From Euphorbia lathyris (lineage: Eukaryota > Streptophyta > Magnoliopsida > Malpighiales > Euphorbiaceae), in NCBI RefSeq assembly GCF_963576675.1, contig NC_088911.1:78583256-78647255 (forward strand): a stretch of 64,000 bases of DNA, in the 5' to 3' direction. The notes below the pieces were generated by a model that worked only from the letters and a program-made list of their open reading frames with translations, did no database searches and was not told the DNA's origin. Shown piece after piece: positions 20,280-33,031 of this stretch. The position numbers and the translations under genes were made by a program. The first letter of the stretch is position 1. Each line of letters starts with the position of its first letter.

Positions 20280-22534
20280 ATCTTACAATGCTCGGAATCG
20301 CTACTCAACATCGTGAGTCCAATTTAGAACTCCAAACAAACATAATCATGGAAGCACACCAAAAGAAAAGGAAAAGCTGGTGTTGATTCGCCCAGAGTTT
20401 GATGAACTAAGTTTTAGCTGGAAGCACGAAAAAGGAAAACCGAATGGCAATATGTGAATAAAGAATACAGATCTGATCTGATCCGATGCATGATTTCTTA
20501 ATAAATGGCATTAAAAAAGGATATCCACAAGGAGTAAGAAGGCATAAAGAAATGCTAATATAAAACTCTTGAAGAAAAAGGGAATTCAGCTATGCCCATT
20601 TTTGGTTGGAATTTGATCAAACGAATGAATAAGTTGCAGTCATTTGGAAAAATGAGGAAAACAGATTTGTCTTTATGTGAAGGAATGGCATGTACACACG
20701 TGGCTCATCTTTTTCTTTTCTTTTTTTCTAAACAAACAGTAGGAGTAAATTATTGATATCTAACCATCTTCCCATATCTTTTCATCCTTTTTTTTTTTTA
20801 TTATTATTATTTTTTGTAATTGAGGAAGGCAGTGTGACCAACAGTACAGGAAAAAAAACCTGGAAAACGTGAAAATTAGATACTTCGTGCGGTCAGTAGA
20901 AAGAATACACTGCTAGTAAGCAGTAAGTCTATCTCACTTGTGACAACCTAATGATAAAACACATGCCTTAATTTACCAACCAGTCAGAAGTCTGATTTCT
21001 CTCTTTAAACAAATCTTCCAATTCCAATCCTTGAAATCCGTAGTGTGAAATTAGGAAGGTTGTAACTTCTCCTATGGCACATAGGAAAATAGAAGATAGA
21101 AAGTAACAAGCCACTAAGATAGTTTGTTATTTGAAAATTGTGTGGAATAAAAAATATAAGTTAATTAATATATAAGGATCAGATTTGTAAATATCCATAA
21201 AAGAAAAAGCAAACTAATTTTGCTTTTGAGAGGCACCCACTTTTCCTCCTCTACTTTTTGTACTACACGTGCCAGATGGCACCCACTTTTCCTCCTCCGT
21301 GGTAGCCAATCTCTACAATTAGTCTTTGTTTTAATTTTATGGAGAGAAAAAAGAGTTTGTAACTCTTTTTGATAACAAACTACAAAAAGTAACCAATACT
21401 CTAACTGTGAGTTATAACTCCAGCTATAAAAATAACAACCAATCTCTATGCACTAGAGATGCTCTAAGACCAAAGTAGAGGCTTTTTAATTTTGTTAAAA
21501 AGTCATCCTTCCAAATACCATTACTGTCTTAAATCAAATCTTCTGTCAAGGTGGGTCATGAGTCTAGAATTTTTAATTATAATATACAATTATATTATAT
21601 AAAGAATAATGACATATCAATAATTAAATTTTGTAATATGATTTAGTTATAATTTTATATTTAATTATAATATTCATGTATTTCACCCTAAACTTTAATC
21701 CAACCTTCCAACGGGAGCTCCCAGCATATCCATTTAGTCAATTTTGGGCCAAGACAACTAGATAAAGGGCCTGCAAACGCTTTCATTACCTCAACTGCTT
21801 TAGATAAGATATACTCTGATTTAGATCTCATGAAATCCTTCCCTTCAAAAACCCACCACCAAACTCCAATTGCAAACAAAATATTCCACTAATATGACAA
21901 TGAATGTTTCACCCTTCCCTTTTTTTTTCTTTAATGAACATCCATCCCTCTCTTCTTATTACTAAACAAACAAGCTGGCAAACGATTATTAAAAACAATA
22001 AATATTTATCAAATTCATATTATTTATTGTTAGGATTAACTTCCAATTATTCATATCTATTGTATTAATTGTGTACGATAGCTGCTATTTATATCAGACT
22101 ATATAAAATGAAAAAACAAACAAACAGACAAACAGGTACTAAACCAGCTAGTACGGCTATATAAAATGAAAGTCCTTGTAAATTCATTCATTCTCTTCTC
22201 TTCCCAAATTAAAGTCTCATCAGTTTTAAACTTTTCTCTTTTATAGATCCATTTTAAGGAGGATGAAGGAAATTTGTTTGTCTGAATTGTATAAGCTCCC
22301 AATTATTCTTTTATTTATACTTTTTTTGGATTTAGCAAGAGCAGAATCGATTTATTTTATACGTGAATCAATAGATTTATGTGGTTGTAACAAAAGAAAT
22401 GATTCTGATCCGAATCCGAATGTTCGAAAGTACCTGAATTATGAAGATCGAATTGCATTTCCTCTTCTACTAATTTGGATTTCCAAAAAGTATATGTTTC
22501 ATTATTTTTTTATGTGTTATTTTATAAATTTTAT

Positions 22535-22574
<40 letters not shown>

Positions 22575-23182
22575 ATTTTTCGTCGCTTTATAAATGTTAT
22601 GGCTAGTCCTCATGATAATACATAAAGATGAAAGAAAGTGGCTGCGCGGAGACCAAATGAAAAGCAAAAGTTAAACCATTACAATAATATAATACTACTA
22701 TATATGGCAATTATTCCAATTTATAACTTTTGCTACGGAATTCCAATTTATGACTATTGTCGACATAAGGCAAAATTAGATTTAAAAACTTTCCCGTGTT
22801 TGTTCTGTATATTTGAAGTAGTCTTTAATTTAAATTGCCAGCATCAAAATAATAATTTAAAATCCAGTACCCAGTAATCTGAATTGAGAAGCATAAATTG
22901 ATAATAAAAAATTATAGAATACAAACACAATCACTAAAAATATTGTCACATTTAAACTATAGATAACCACTAATATGCATAACCTGAGAAGCATCATGGC
23001 AATATGGAGTTCAATGTCCTCTAAACCGAGGGTATATGTAACCATGAACTCCTGATCAGCCTTCACAGGCAATAACTATTCAATACAATTGAGCTAGAGC
23101 TATATGTACTTTGGGGCAGTAGCATACATAGCACATAATCTTTTGTGCGGGGCTCCAAAAGTACTTCCATTCTAGACTAAGC
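20280..23182. other. CRY2 upstream region and spacer
   Basis: Contains the CRY2 5' untranslated region and promoter (about 20.28-21.0 kb) and the 3' flank of ADF. A run of 34 T lies at 22538-22571. A TATA-like GCTATATAAAATG (about 22155) precedes an open frame at 22263-22625 whose first 30 residues look like a signal peptide, but the frame runs into the T-run and has no recognised domain, so I do not call it a gene. The segment GGCACCCACTTTTCCTCCTC occurs twice (about 21232 and 21277), and the end near 21460 (ctagagatgctctaag) resembles a MITE terminus. Confidence 0.45.
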
Positions 23183-25965
23183 TCAGTGTGCACGATCTCT
23201 GAGCACCTCAAGATCCATTTCAGTTGGGTCAGTTGCTTGGATTTCATAGTGGATGCCTTCCAGTTCTCTTCTGAACCTGTCTTTGGAAGTTGCGTAAAGC
23301 ATCTTGGCGCGAATCCGAGAGACAGAAGGAGACCTAACAGTAAATATTGAATCCAAATTATAGTAAACTAATTTAAATTTGTAAAATATAACAGCAGCAA
23401 AGAAACAAACACCAGAGGATGCTACATTATAGAATCGTTAGAAAAATGCAAGATCTTTCATCATCACATTGTAACCAGTGTAATTATACTGATTATTAAG
23501 ACATTACATCATTGAATCCTGAGGTACTCTCTGTTACAGGATAAAATGCATTCAGTACCTATCATGCAACCAGAACAGCATAATTTACAATACTGGGACC
23601 AAGCAAGACACAAAGGAGAAAACAAGAACGGACATGGATAACCCATGATCACAAATTTAAACTTAGCGTTCTTTTGCTAAACCCTACAGGACTCAAGAAT
23701 ACCCATAACAAGATCATCTTGTAATCCAGCCTAAAGACAAAAAATACTCTTCTTTCCAGATACCTTGAGCAATGACCCAAGTGAGAAGTTACCAACAAGG
23801 CTAGCTCCATGATCCCATTTCCAAAACGAGAAGTTCCAAAGATATAGTGCAGACCTTAAAATGTTCCCCCAAAAAATATAAAAGGACACTTCCAAAGATG
23901 GATTGCAAAAATGAAATGGTTGTTCACCATTTACAAATTTGAACCAGAGGTCATGAGATATCAAGAAATCTATTTAAAAATAATACAAAGTAAATAACAA
24001 ACCTGAAAAGACAGTTTTAAATAGAAACGAGAGAACTAGTGCCAGAACAAAAAGTATGTAATAGTTACTTTACTTCAGAAAAATGATAGCAGTGATGATG
24101 AAAGCCAAGGGGATCTTGGCTTATCACCAACATCTGGCCCCTTGTCACTTGAATTGCAGCAAAACTCAAAAATAATTAACAAAGTCTAATACCCACAACT
24201 TCTCTGTAAATCACATTCATGTGTCGTCCTCTTCAAGGATGTATACTTACGTTGAGAACACACACAAACGCGCAAGGCAGATTGCAAAACATGATCAATC
24301 AATTATAATTCCCCCCCATCTTATGGTAAAGTGAAAGGGAAAGAAAAAGTACAAAGTCATGCCAGCAGTAAACAGAACATAATGTCTTTTGAACAGCAAC
24401 ATCCAATAAGTCCAGGTGAGAGCTACATCTCCATAACCAGCAACTGAGAAAATTTAATACAACTCTAATGATCTTCAATCTAAGTATCCACAATTGTACG
24501 ATTAACCCACATAATTTTGATAGCACATGAGCTATTTATAATATTCATGCAAGAAGAGAGCAATCATCGTTGAAAAAAATGCACTTTGATGCTAAGAACT
24601 TATTCTTAGTATTACCTGAAGTAGAACATATATTTGGGGCAAATTCAGAAGCAAATAAAGATAATGAATGGAAAAGAATTGCATATGTTCAAGAAAAGAA
24701 ACCAACAATGGAGTTAAATTTTTTACCACTGGTATGGGGTAAAAGAAATAACCAGGTATTGACAAGCACAAATAACGAACACATACCCCCAAACAAGGAT
24801 TTGTACCCCTCTCACATAAGCAAATTTATCAAGTTATAGCACAACTTCAATATGAAACTCTAACAAAACAGAAAGCATCAGAGTTGAGAAAGAAACCATG
24901 CAATGAAGAAGATCTTGCTTTTCTGACAATTCTCGGAAGTTACAAAATCAAAGTCATATACAGCATATCGGCAATCACTCTCAGGCATGGAAGCAGTGAA
25001 ATCATCATAACTCTCAGCAGCCCCTCCAGTCTTCTCAACTACAACCTCTTTTTTCTTCTCATCAATCTTAAAGATCACATAACGATGCAACTTCTTCCTC
25101 TGCAGTTCTAGGAATGTGCTTTTGCAGTGCTCGGCAACACCCATGCCAGATGAAGCATTTCCCTGGTAAAATAATGATCACATTTAATACATGCACTTAT
25201 CAACTTTTCTTTCTCTATATATTTGCTGCCATTCCCAGTTCCGACATTTCCAAATACCATTAGGCCAACTACTGATTAGTTCCCCACTCCAGGGACCCGC
25301 ATCATAAAACCATTATTTTCTCCATAATGCAGTTCACTTTTCAAAACACAAAGCAGCATGCAAAGGTTGCTAGTACAGACAGTAAAAACACAATGATCAA
25401 AGCTTATATCAGAAGAAGATTTTCTTTTATGATTATTATAACAGATGTATTTGCAGAGATTGCAAAACAGGGTACACAGTTAAAACCTCTTCGTAGGTTT
25501 TCATAGAGTTTCAGAACTGTAAGAGGGAAAAAAAAAAAAAAAAGCCTGCGAGTATTAAAACTCGTACTCTCAATTAGATTTGGCGGCAACCTAGACAAAA
25601 TCTCAGAATAGAACTATTTACAAGGGTAATGCTATTTGTAGATTGGTAATTAACTCAATGATCCGTGCATGCAGCACTGCAATTCAATGACTAAATGAAT
25701 CGAAGAATCCAGAATCGAAAGTTCCATTCACATCAATCACACAGCAAGAATGGAAAAAAAAATTCGGATTCTCTCTCCATTTAAAAAAAAAAGGCAGATT
25801 AATCTAGCAAAAAACTCAACTAACGAGACTTAATTTGCACAAGAGAAACTTCACAGTTCATATCACAAATAGATCAGGGTATACATCAAAAACCATATAC
25901 AGAGTCGGATCTCAACAAAGTTGATGCACTCAGAGAAAAGAGAAACTTACCCCTCTGAAAGCCAT
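23183..25965 (-). CDS. ADF: Actin-depolymerizing factor (ADF/cofilin)
   Basis: Small cytosolic protein that severs and depolymerises actin filaments. Three exons on the minus strand: 25965-25951 (MAFRG), 25162-24897 and 23333-23183; the joined frame is 432 bases, 143 aa plus stop, the usual plant ADF length. GT-AG junctions fit in phase, the second intron splitting the Trp codon of FFIAW-SPS. Exon 2 carries [59 protein letters not shown] and [14 protein letters not shown]; exon 3 carries the long-helix actin-binding segment [19 protein letters not shown] and [20 protein letters not shown]. The MAFRG start and GMGVAE resemble the ADF5/ADF6 subclass, whose members in Arabidopsis begin with the same short first exon. 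A 1.56-kb intron separates exons 2 and 3. Confidence 0.95.
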
Positions 25966-26280
25966 AGCCGGTAAGAGAGAACAGTAGAGAGAGCGACAGT
26001 AGAGAATTGGGGGAAATATAAATAAGCACCGCAGAAAATAACAAGTTCAGGGGAGAGGGAAAAAGGAAAGAAAAGAAGCGCGCCGTATCGTGCCGTGATT
26101 GACCTCTCTTATGACAATTTGACAATGACGGCAGCCATTATCCGGTGGGACACGATACAGATAGCGTTATGGTGGTCCTTCCTTTTGATTTTGAGTATGT
26201 TGATTTGTCGCTGTTGATGTAACCACGGTATACCTGTTGACTTGTTTCACAAAAAAAAAAAAATTATAATTTTCTTGCAA
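25966..26280 (-). promoter_or_regulatory. ADF 5' untranslated region and promoter
   Basis: Region directly upstream of the ADF start, up to the left end of the Pack-MULE-like element. On the minus strand it is rich in CT runs (CTCTCTCT-like, about 25975-26005), common in plant 5' leaders. No clear TATA box was fixed. The transposon end sits 315 bp upstream of the start codon. Confidence 0.45.
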
Positions 26281-27781
26281 GGGAAAAGTACAAAAATAAA
26301 CCTTATGGTTACATCCATTTTCGAACAACATCCATGTGGTTTAAAAGTTTGCAAAGTGGTACCTTGAGGTTTATTCCGTTAGCAAATAGAGGCCAAATTG
26401 ACTAACGGTGTTAAAAGTCAAACGGAAAAGAGTTAATTTAGTCCTTATATTTATTTATTTTATAAATTAAGCCCCCTTATTATCTAATTATTACAAAAAA
26501 ACACAAAAGTAAAAAATAAAAATCAAATACACCATCTTTTCCATCTTTTTTAATTTTTAATTTTTTTCTTTCTCTCTCCTCTCTCTCTCTCCTCTTTGCT
26601 CTTTGTTAATTCTCTTTGAAATCAAACCAAAACCAGACGTCTTCTACTTCTCATTTCCATCATCTGTTCTTTCTCACTTTCCTTCTATTCTCATTCGATC
26701 TGAAATTTCTTTTTCTGTCAAACTTCAGAGTTCTTATGGAATTTTACAGGAAAAACTCAAAACAAAATACATAAAGATAGGCCTCAGCCCCCATCTTCTT
26801 ATTGGTTGGCCATGGCTGGAGGGGGGCCATGGCTGGAGGGGCTCCATCCATGGCCTAACACAGAGGCGGAGATCGACGGTCAACCCCTTCCAGAGGTTTT
26901 CTAATGGGCGGCCCCTATACACAAGCAGTGTAAAGCTCAACTGACAAACAACGAAAAAGCAAGGCTTCAGTTGTTGGTCATTATTCTGCCTGATTTTACC
27001 AACTCATATAGTAAGTAACAAAACAAATAATAGAAAGAACCAAGTCATTGATCGTCAGTGGGACATGCTGGCATTGATTCTGGTTTCGAAGATTTTAACA
27101 GAGATATTGTTATAGGTCTGTAAGATAGTGGAAGGACATACATATAGGAAGAAGTTAAATGGAAGGCAAGTAAATTCCACTCCTAATTGAAACCTGTGAA
27201 CGACCTATTGATCGGGAAGCAAACATTAAACATGTAATTTAGTTAGAATCTGTGAATTTTTTTTCCATATGTTTGTTGATTCTGTTTTTAATTTATCTGC
27301 TTTTACTCTTTTTTTCATCTTGTAGATGGTTGAGCAGAACAATTACAACAAAGATGTACTGGTAAATGATGAGTTTAGGATTCAGGTGAAGGAGAACTTT
27401 ACATTTGTTGATGCACAAATGCTACTATCAAATTCAAGGAAACTCAATGATTTTAGAGAGAAATTAACAAAGATGAGAGAGAGGAGAGAGAGGAAAAAAA
27501 ATAAAAAATTAAAGAGAGATGGAGAAGATTGTGCAATTGAATTTTATTTTTTATTTTGGGTTTTTTTGTGATAATTAGATACTAATGGGGTTTAATTTAT
27601 AAAATAAATAAATATAAGGACCACATTAACTCTTTTCTTTTTGACTTTTAACACCGTTAGTCAATTTGGTATGTGTTTGCTAACGGAATGAACCTCAATG
27701 TACCATTTTGCAAACTTTTAAACCACATGAGTGTTGTTCGAAAATAGGTGTAACCACAAGGTTTATTTTTGTATTTTTCCC
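26281..27781. mobile_element. Pack-MULE-like element A (long terminal inverted repeats)
   Basis: Inverted repeats of about 300 bp, starting GGGAAAAGTACAAAAATAAACC at the left and ending with its complement (GGTTTATTTTTGTATTTTTCCC) at the right. The same TIR family bounds element B at 32229-33706. The interior has no transposase. It contains non-TIR sequence with a gene-like stretch: a polypyrimidine tract and TAG at about 27305-27325 followed by an open frame. No clear 9-bp target duplication is visible here (TTCTTGCAA left, TTAAATCTA right). Long TIRs with captured sequence fit a non-autonomous Mutator-like element. Confidence 0.75.
27326..27480 (+). pseudogene. Captured exon-like fragment, unidentified
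   Basis: After a strong acceptor-like sequence (pyrimidine tract, CTTGTAG) an open frame begins MVEQNNYNKDVLVNDEFR and continues for about 50 codons with coding-like composition before it runs into the right TIR (27.48 kb on). I do not recognise the parent gene. Captured host exons with their adjoining intron are typical of Pack-MULEs, which is the inference here. Confidence 0.35.
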
Positions 27782-27900
27782 TTAAATCTATTTGTAAAAA
27801 TTATAGTTACCAAAATATTATTGAATTTAGGGTAAATAATTTATTAGTCCCATAGTTTTTACCTAACACATTATTTAGTCATTCTATTTTGAAAAACAGA

Positions 27901-28790
27901 TTACAAGGTCTATAGCTTTAACCAGTGGCGGAGCCAGAGCTCAAAGTCCGGAGGGGCTCCATTGCATGAAGATATATTTTTTTTTAATAACGACTTAAGG
28001 TTTTGATTCCTAGTAGTCAAATCAAAATTTTCAACTTTTTTATAATATAAGGGTAAATTTGATCATAATTGAAAACATTAAGGTAGAAAATAACTGATAT
28101 TCAATATAAAGTAGGGATAAAGTGCAAAAATACTCTAATGTTTACACTTAAGCACAATTTTACCTCTAACGTTTAAAATGGTGCAATTTTACCCTTAACG
28201 TTGGCAGCCAAAACCAATTTTATCCCCAACGTTGACAAGTTTGGTCAATTGGAGAAATAATTCATCAAATTGTCTTCTCGAGCATGAATTTTGTAATTAA
28301 AAAAATACAATTAAAAATAATAAAGTAGAATTAGGTTGATAATGATTAAAAATGATACTTAATATTGATATTTTTAAAGGAGAATGGGGGTTAAGGGAAA
28401 AAAAAAATTAAAATGATATAAAATACAAGGTCTATAGCTTTAACCAGTGGCGGAGCCAGAGCTCAAAGTCCAGAGGGGCTCCATTGCATGAAGATATTTT
28501 TTTTTAATAACGACTTAAGGTTTTGATTCCTAGTAGTCAAATCAAAATTTTCAAATTTTTGATAATATAAGGGTAAATTTGATCATAATTGGAAACATTA
28601 AGGTAGAAAATAACTGATATTCAATATAAAGTAAGGATAAAGTGCAAAAATACTCTAATGTTTATACTTAAGCACAATTTTACCTCTAACGTTTAAAATG
28701 GTGCAATTTTATCCTTAACGTTGGCAGCCAAAAGCAATTTTATCCCTAATGTTTATACTCACGATATAGGTCCCACTTGTCATAAAACTC
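27901..28790. repeat. Repeat R1, tandem pair (copies 2 and 3)
   Basis: A unit beginning 'acaaggtctatagctttaaccag' starts at about 27902 and again at about 28424, a direct repeat with a spacing of about 522 bp; the second copy is shorter, ending near 28770. Both carry the GGAGGGGCTCCATTGCA core seen in copy 1 at 452-892. They differ at only a few positions, so the duplication is much younger than the split from copy 1. Confidence 0.85.
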
Positions 28791-29127
28791 TTACATACTT
28801 CAAATAAACTATTATTTCTATTCACCAAACAATTAATCTAATTAATTCATCATTCAATTTAAATAATTCATTAATCTACAAATTAGTTAAAAAAAATATC
28901 AATTATATCTATAATATTTTCCACCGAAATATTTAATTAAAAAATATAATTAATTGCAAAAATAACATATATCACAAACGATATTTTTTTATTGAAATAA
29001 AACACGAGAATACAAAACGGAAAAAAATACAAGATTTAAAAAATGAAACAATATATAAAAGCACAAAACAACGGACGGTAAAAAAATAATGACATGAGAA
29101 CACGCAACATATTATGCAACTGAACCG
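28791..29127. other. AT-rich spacer downstream of the Harbinger transposase
   Basis: No gene. Probably contains the 3' end of the PIF/Harbinger element, but I could not find its terminal inverted repeat. Confidence 0.4.
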
Positions 29128-30396
29128 TTAGGTCTTTAGTTGAGATCTCTCGTTCCATGACGCCGCTCTATTGCAAATTGCCAACTCGTGTCTAACTATG
29201 TTTTCAAAAACAATTGGAGGGTTTCCTTGTGCAGCGCCTTCAACGACTTCCGCTTCAAAAATTTTAGGAGGATAGTCCCTACAATACGTTATTCGCTCGT
29301 CTTCAACAATCATATTATGTAGTATAATGTAAGCTTTCATTATATCATGAAGTTTTCTTTGTTCCCACAGCCTGGAAGGTCCACGAACAATGTCTAAGTG
29401 GGCCTGAAGTACACCAAAAGCACGTTCCACATCCTTCCTAGCAGAGTTATGTATTGTCGTGAACAGAATTTGTTTTGGATTAATAGCATGTGGAAAGTTT
29501 TTCACAAATGTGGCCCATTCTGGATATATACCATCAACGAGGTAGTACCCCATGTTGTACATCTTACCATTAACCATGTAATCCTCTGGTGGAGATTTTC
29601 CTTCTATCTTGTCCTGAAACAAAGGTGATCTGTTAAGGATAGTAATGTCGTTGTTCGACCCAGCAACACCAAAGAATGCATGTCATATCCAAAGATCTTG
29701 TGAAGCAACAACTTCAAACATAATTGTAGGCACGCCTTGATCCCCTCGGGTGTATTGTCCTTGCCACCCAATAGGACAATTCTTCCAAGGCCAGTGCATG
29801 CAATCAAGACTCCCAAGCATACCTGGAAACCCATGGATATCCTCATGCATAGAGAATAAGCGTTTAACGTCATCAGCATTTGGCCTCCGCATATAAACTG
29901 CTCCGAAAACCTCAATGATGGCCCGATAGAATTTTGATAGACATTCTAATGCTATGGTTCAGCAATCCCGATGTACTCATCCTCACGATCAGCGACCTCT
30001 CCATAAGCAAGCATACGTAAAGCTGCTGTATATTTTTGAATGGGTGTAAATCCCATCCTCCATAATGCATAAACTCTCTGTGCAAAATATATTGTATGGT
30101 TCCCTAATGATTGGACTATACGTATGAACAATGGTCTACTCATCCGAAACCTTCTTTGAAACATTTGGTCATTGTATACTGGTGCATCAGCAAAGTAATC
30201 TTTATATAAACGTTCGACTCCTTCTTCACGATTACGGTTGATATGTCTTCTACGACGAATTGGTGCCAATGGTTCGGCAATTTCTTGTACGAGAGCTTGC
30301 TCAATATGATCATCTGTTTCGTCCCACAAATTTGCAACAAGTGATTGTTGACTTTGAAAGAAGTCATCGTAATTGAAATTGGATATTTTATAAGGT
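29128..30396 (-). pseudogene. PIF/Harbinger transposase (DDE_Tnp_4 / plant transposon family)
   Basis: Three minus-strand frames form one transposase: 30396-29952 (helical N-terminus with VERLYKDYFADAPVYNDQMFQRRFRMSR-type sequence), about 29892-29683 (GMLGSLDCMHWPWKNCP, first Asp of the DDE triad) and 29622-29128 (GYYLVDGIYPEW with the second Asp, KDVERAFGVLQA with the Glu, and IMKAYIILHNMIVEDE). The family cuts and pastes DNA with TTA/TAA target duplications. All three catalytic residues survive, but frame changes near 29.93-29.96 kb and 29.62-29.68 kb break the gene. No ATG precedes the N-terminal frame; a TAA lies directly upstream (near 30400). The companion gene lies upstream at 30915-32097. 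Confidence 0.9.
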
Positions 30397-30465
30397 GTTT
30401 GTTAAGAAATAGATGAGTATTTTGTATAGAGAAAATCCATATGACTTGTTGCAATTTATAGATGT

Positions 30466-30592
30466 AATGAATCTAACGCTAGCACATGGGATAGTGGATT
30501 CTGTAATGATTCTGTAGCTAGCACACGGGATAGTGGCTTCTATAATGATTCTGTCGCTAGCACATGGGATAGTGGATTCTGTGATGATTCTG
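30466..30592. repeat. Tandem repeat, 39-bp unit, three copies
   Basis: Copies start at 30466, 30505 and 30544, with a partial fourth at 30583. The unit contains GCTAGCACATGGGATAGTGG. It lies between the two Harbinger genes, about 70 bp upstream of the transposase frame. Confidence 0.9.
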
Positions 30593-30914
30593 ACCACATA
30601 ATCACGCGTCTAGACCTTTATGTTTTCTATAAGACCCACACATCTCAGCCTCCATTATCACCCACTTCTGAAAATGCATCCATCTAACTTCCCCATGGAA
30701 TATAACATCATCACAACCCTCAATCAGTCTGAGTGTACTCAAAAGATGATTGAATATCAATATGATGTCTTTTTTATGTCTTTATTTATATCATATGCTA
30801 AAAGAGAAGTATTAATGTGTTAATAATATATAAAAAATTAATGCTAAAATACAATTAATACTAAAATAATGTTTAAAAATACAATTAAAAAAAATACAAT
30901 TCAAACTAACACAA

Positions 30915-32097
30915 TTAAGAAAATACATCTGGATATTTCTTCATGAGGTGGGCGCACATAACATCATATCTTTTTTTATGCTCTTCATCCATTCCGGCTG
31001 AACCCTTATTGATAAATTCAAAATCTCTTTGCATTATAACATGGTCATTTTGCTATGCCACTACCCTCGCCGCTGCAATTTTTTCATTATGCATTTTTTC
31101 AAGAATTGATATATCATAACTGTCGGCGGACTATGTTGCCTTCTATTTGCCTTTGCCTTTAGCCGCCGCCTTCGCTGCCTTAATTCTCGGTGGTCGTTCA
31201 CATTTCTCTTCTGCTTTGGCAATCTCTTTACCTCCAAAGGTTCCCCCATTTGAAAGAATATAGTCCCGCCATTTAGGCTCCTGGCATAAAATCCGCCAAC
31301 AATGGATATAGTTGAATGTCGTGTTCCACTTTGCTCCGTATAGAGTTCACGCATGTTCAACGCGTTCTGAATCCCCTTTTCCACTCAATTGCAAATTCTG
31401 CACTTTCATAAATGACCCAACAACTATATTGGTTTCTCTAATTATTCGTAAAAAATTATTCTTACCCTTACCGTCTGTGATTGGTGCGGAATTTATGGGC
31501 CTCCCTTCGTTGAACACATTGCTTACTCGATTCTAGAATTGTCTTTCCTTCTAAGCCAAACCAACAATATTATCTATAGAAATTCATAAAAAAACATTTA
31601 CATAAAAAGTCTTCTAATTCATGCGTCCATTTGTACTGTTTCTGCTTCTATTTTGGCTCGGCAACAGGTTCACCAATAAGTGATTCGTCAATATCTTCTC
31701 CTACTTCTTCTTCGTTGTCGTCTTCATCTTCAAGATCGACAGCACCCCCATTTGGCGAGTTAAGATTTGGCGACTGTGATCCGAAAAATGAACTTCTTGA
31801 ACTATTGAATGAAAGATACATATCATTATAACCCGAACTTTGGAGGTGAAAGTTCATCGGTTGACTATCGTTAAATTGGGTCATATTGGCTTAATGGATA
31901 TCAAGATGGTAGAAGTTGCGAGGGTTTTGCATAAAATGACCGTAATTATGAGGAAATACGGGTTGTGGAGAACCCCTCATGGGAGATATTTCCATATTCA
32001 ACGTATTTCGGTTTGACATTTGGAAAGGATTAGGGTGTTGCGAATCATAATACAAATTTTTCTGCGAGGATTTTTTGCTACGTGGACATTTATCCAT
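30915..32097 (-). pseudogene. PIF/Harbinger companion protein (Myb-like ORF1)
   Basis: Autonomous PIF/Harbinger elements carry a second gene for a Myb/SANT-like DNA-binding partner of the transposase. Minus-strand pieces fit its layout: N-terminal Asn/Pro/Phe-rich segment from 32097 (QHPNPFQMSNRN, then a stop at 31891), a Ser/Asn-rich then acidic linker (EDEDDNEEEVGEDIDESL, about 31.66-31.74 kb), a basic AAKAAAKGKGK block ending in TAG at 31143, and the conserved C-terminus (ISILEKMHNEKIAAARVV, then DEEHKKRYDVMCAHLMKKYP, stop at 30915). In-frame stops and frameshifts break it, and the SANT core (about 31.3-31.6 kb) is poorly preserved. Same strand and adjacent to the transposase, as in active relatives. 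Confidence 0.7.
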
Positions 32098-32634
32098 ACC
32101 TCTAAATATGCAAAATGTAGTATTTAGGTATGTTTTTGTATGTGTAAATGAGTTGGGTATTTATAAATTTTTTTTGAAAATATAGTTGTTATACAAAAGT
32201 TACCGTTATATATATATAAATATATTTAGGGAAAAGTACAAAAATAAACCTTGTGGTTACACCAATTTTCGAACAACACCCATGTACTTCATTCCGTTAG
32301 CAAACACATACTAAATTGACTAACGGTGTTAAAAGTCAAAGAGAAAAGAGTTAATTTGATCCTTATATTTATTTATTTTTATAAATTGACTCCCTTATTA
32401 TCTAATTATCACAAATAAACCCTAAAATAAAAAATAAAAATCAAATATACCATATTCTCCATCTCTTTTTAATTTTTAATTTTTTTTATTTCTCTCTCAT
32501 CTTTGTTAATTTGTATCTCGAAAATCAATTGAATTTTCATGTTTTCAATTTAATGACACTTATTCTCTATCTTCTTCTCTCTTTCTAGCCTAACCATTTT
32601 ATTTCAATCTACATTCCAATTTCAGCGCTTCTAA

Positions 32635-33031
<397 letters not shown>

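Noticed and set aside
26272..27790. 9-bp target duplication for Pack-MULE A
   Set aside because: Flanking nonamers TTCTTGCAA and TTAAATCTA do not match, so none is claimed.
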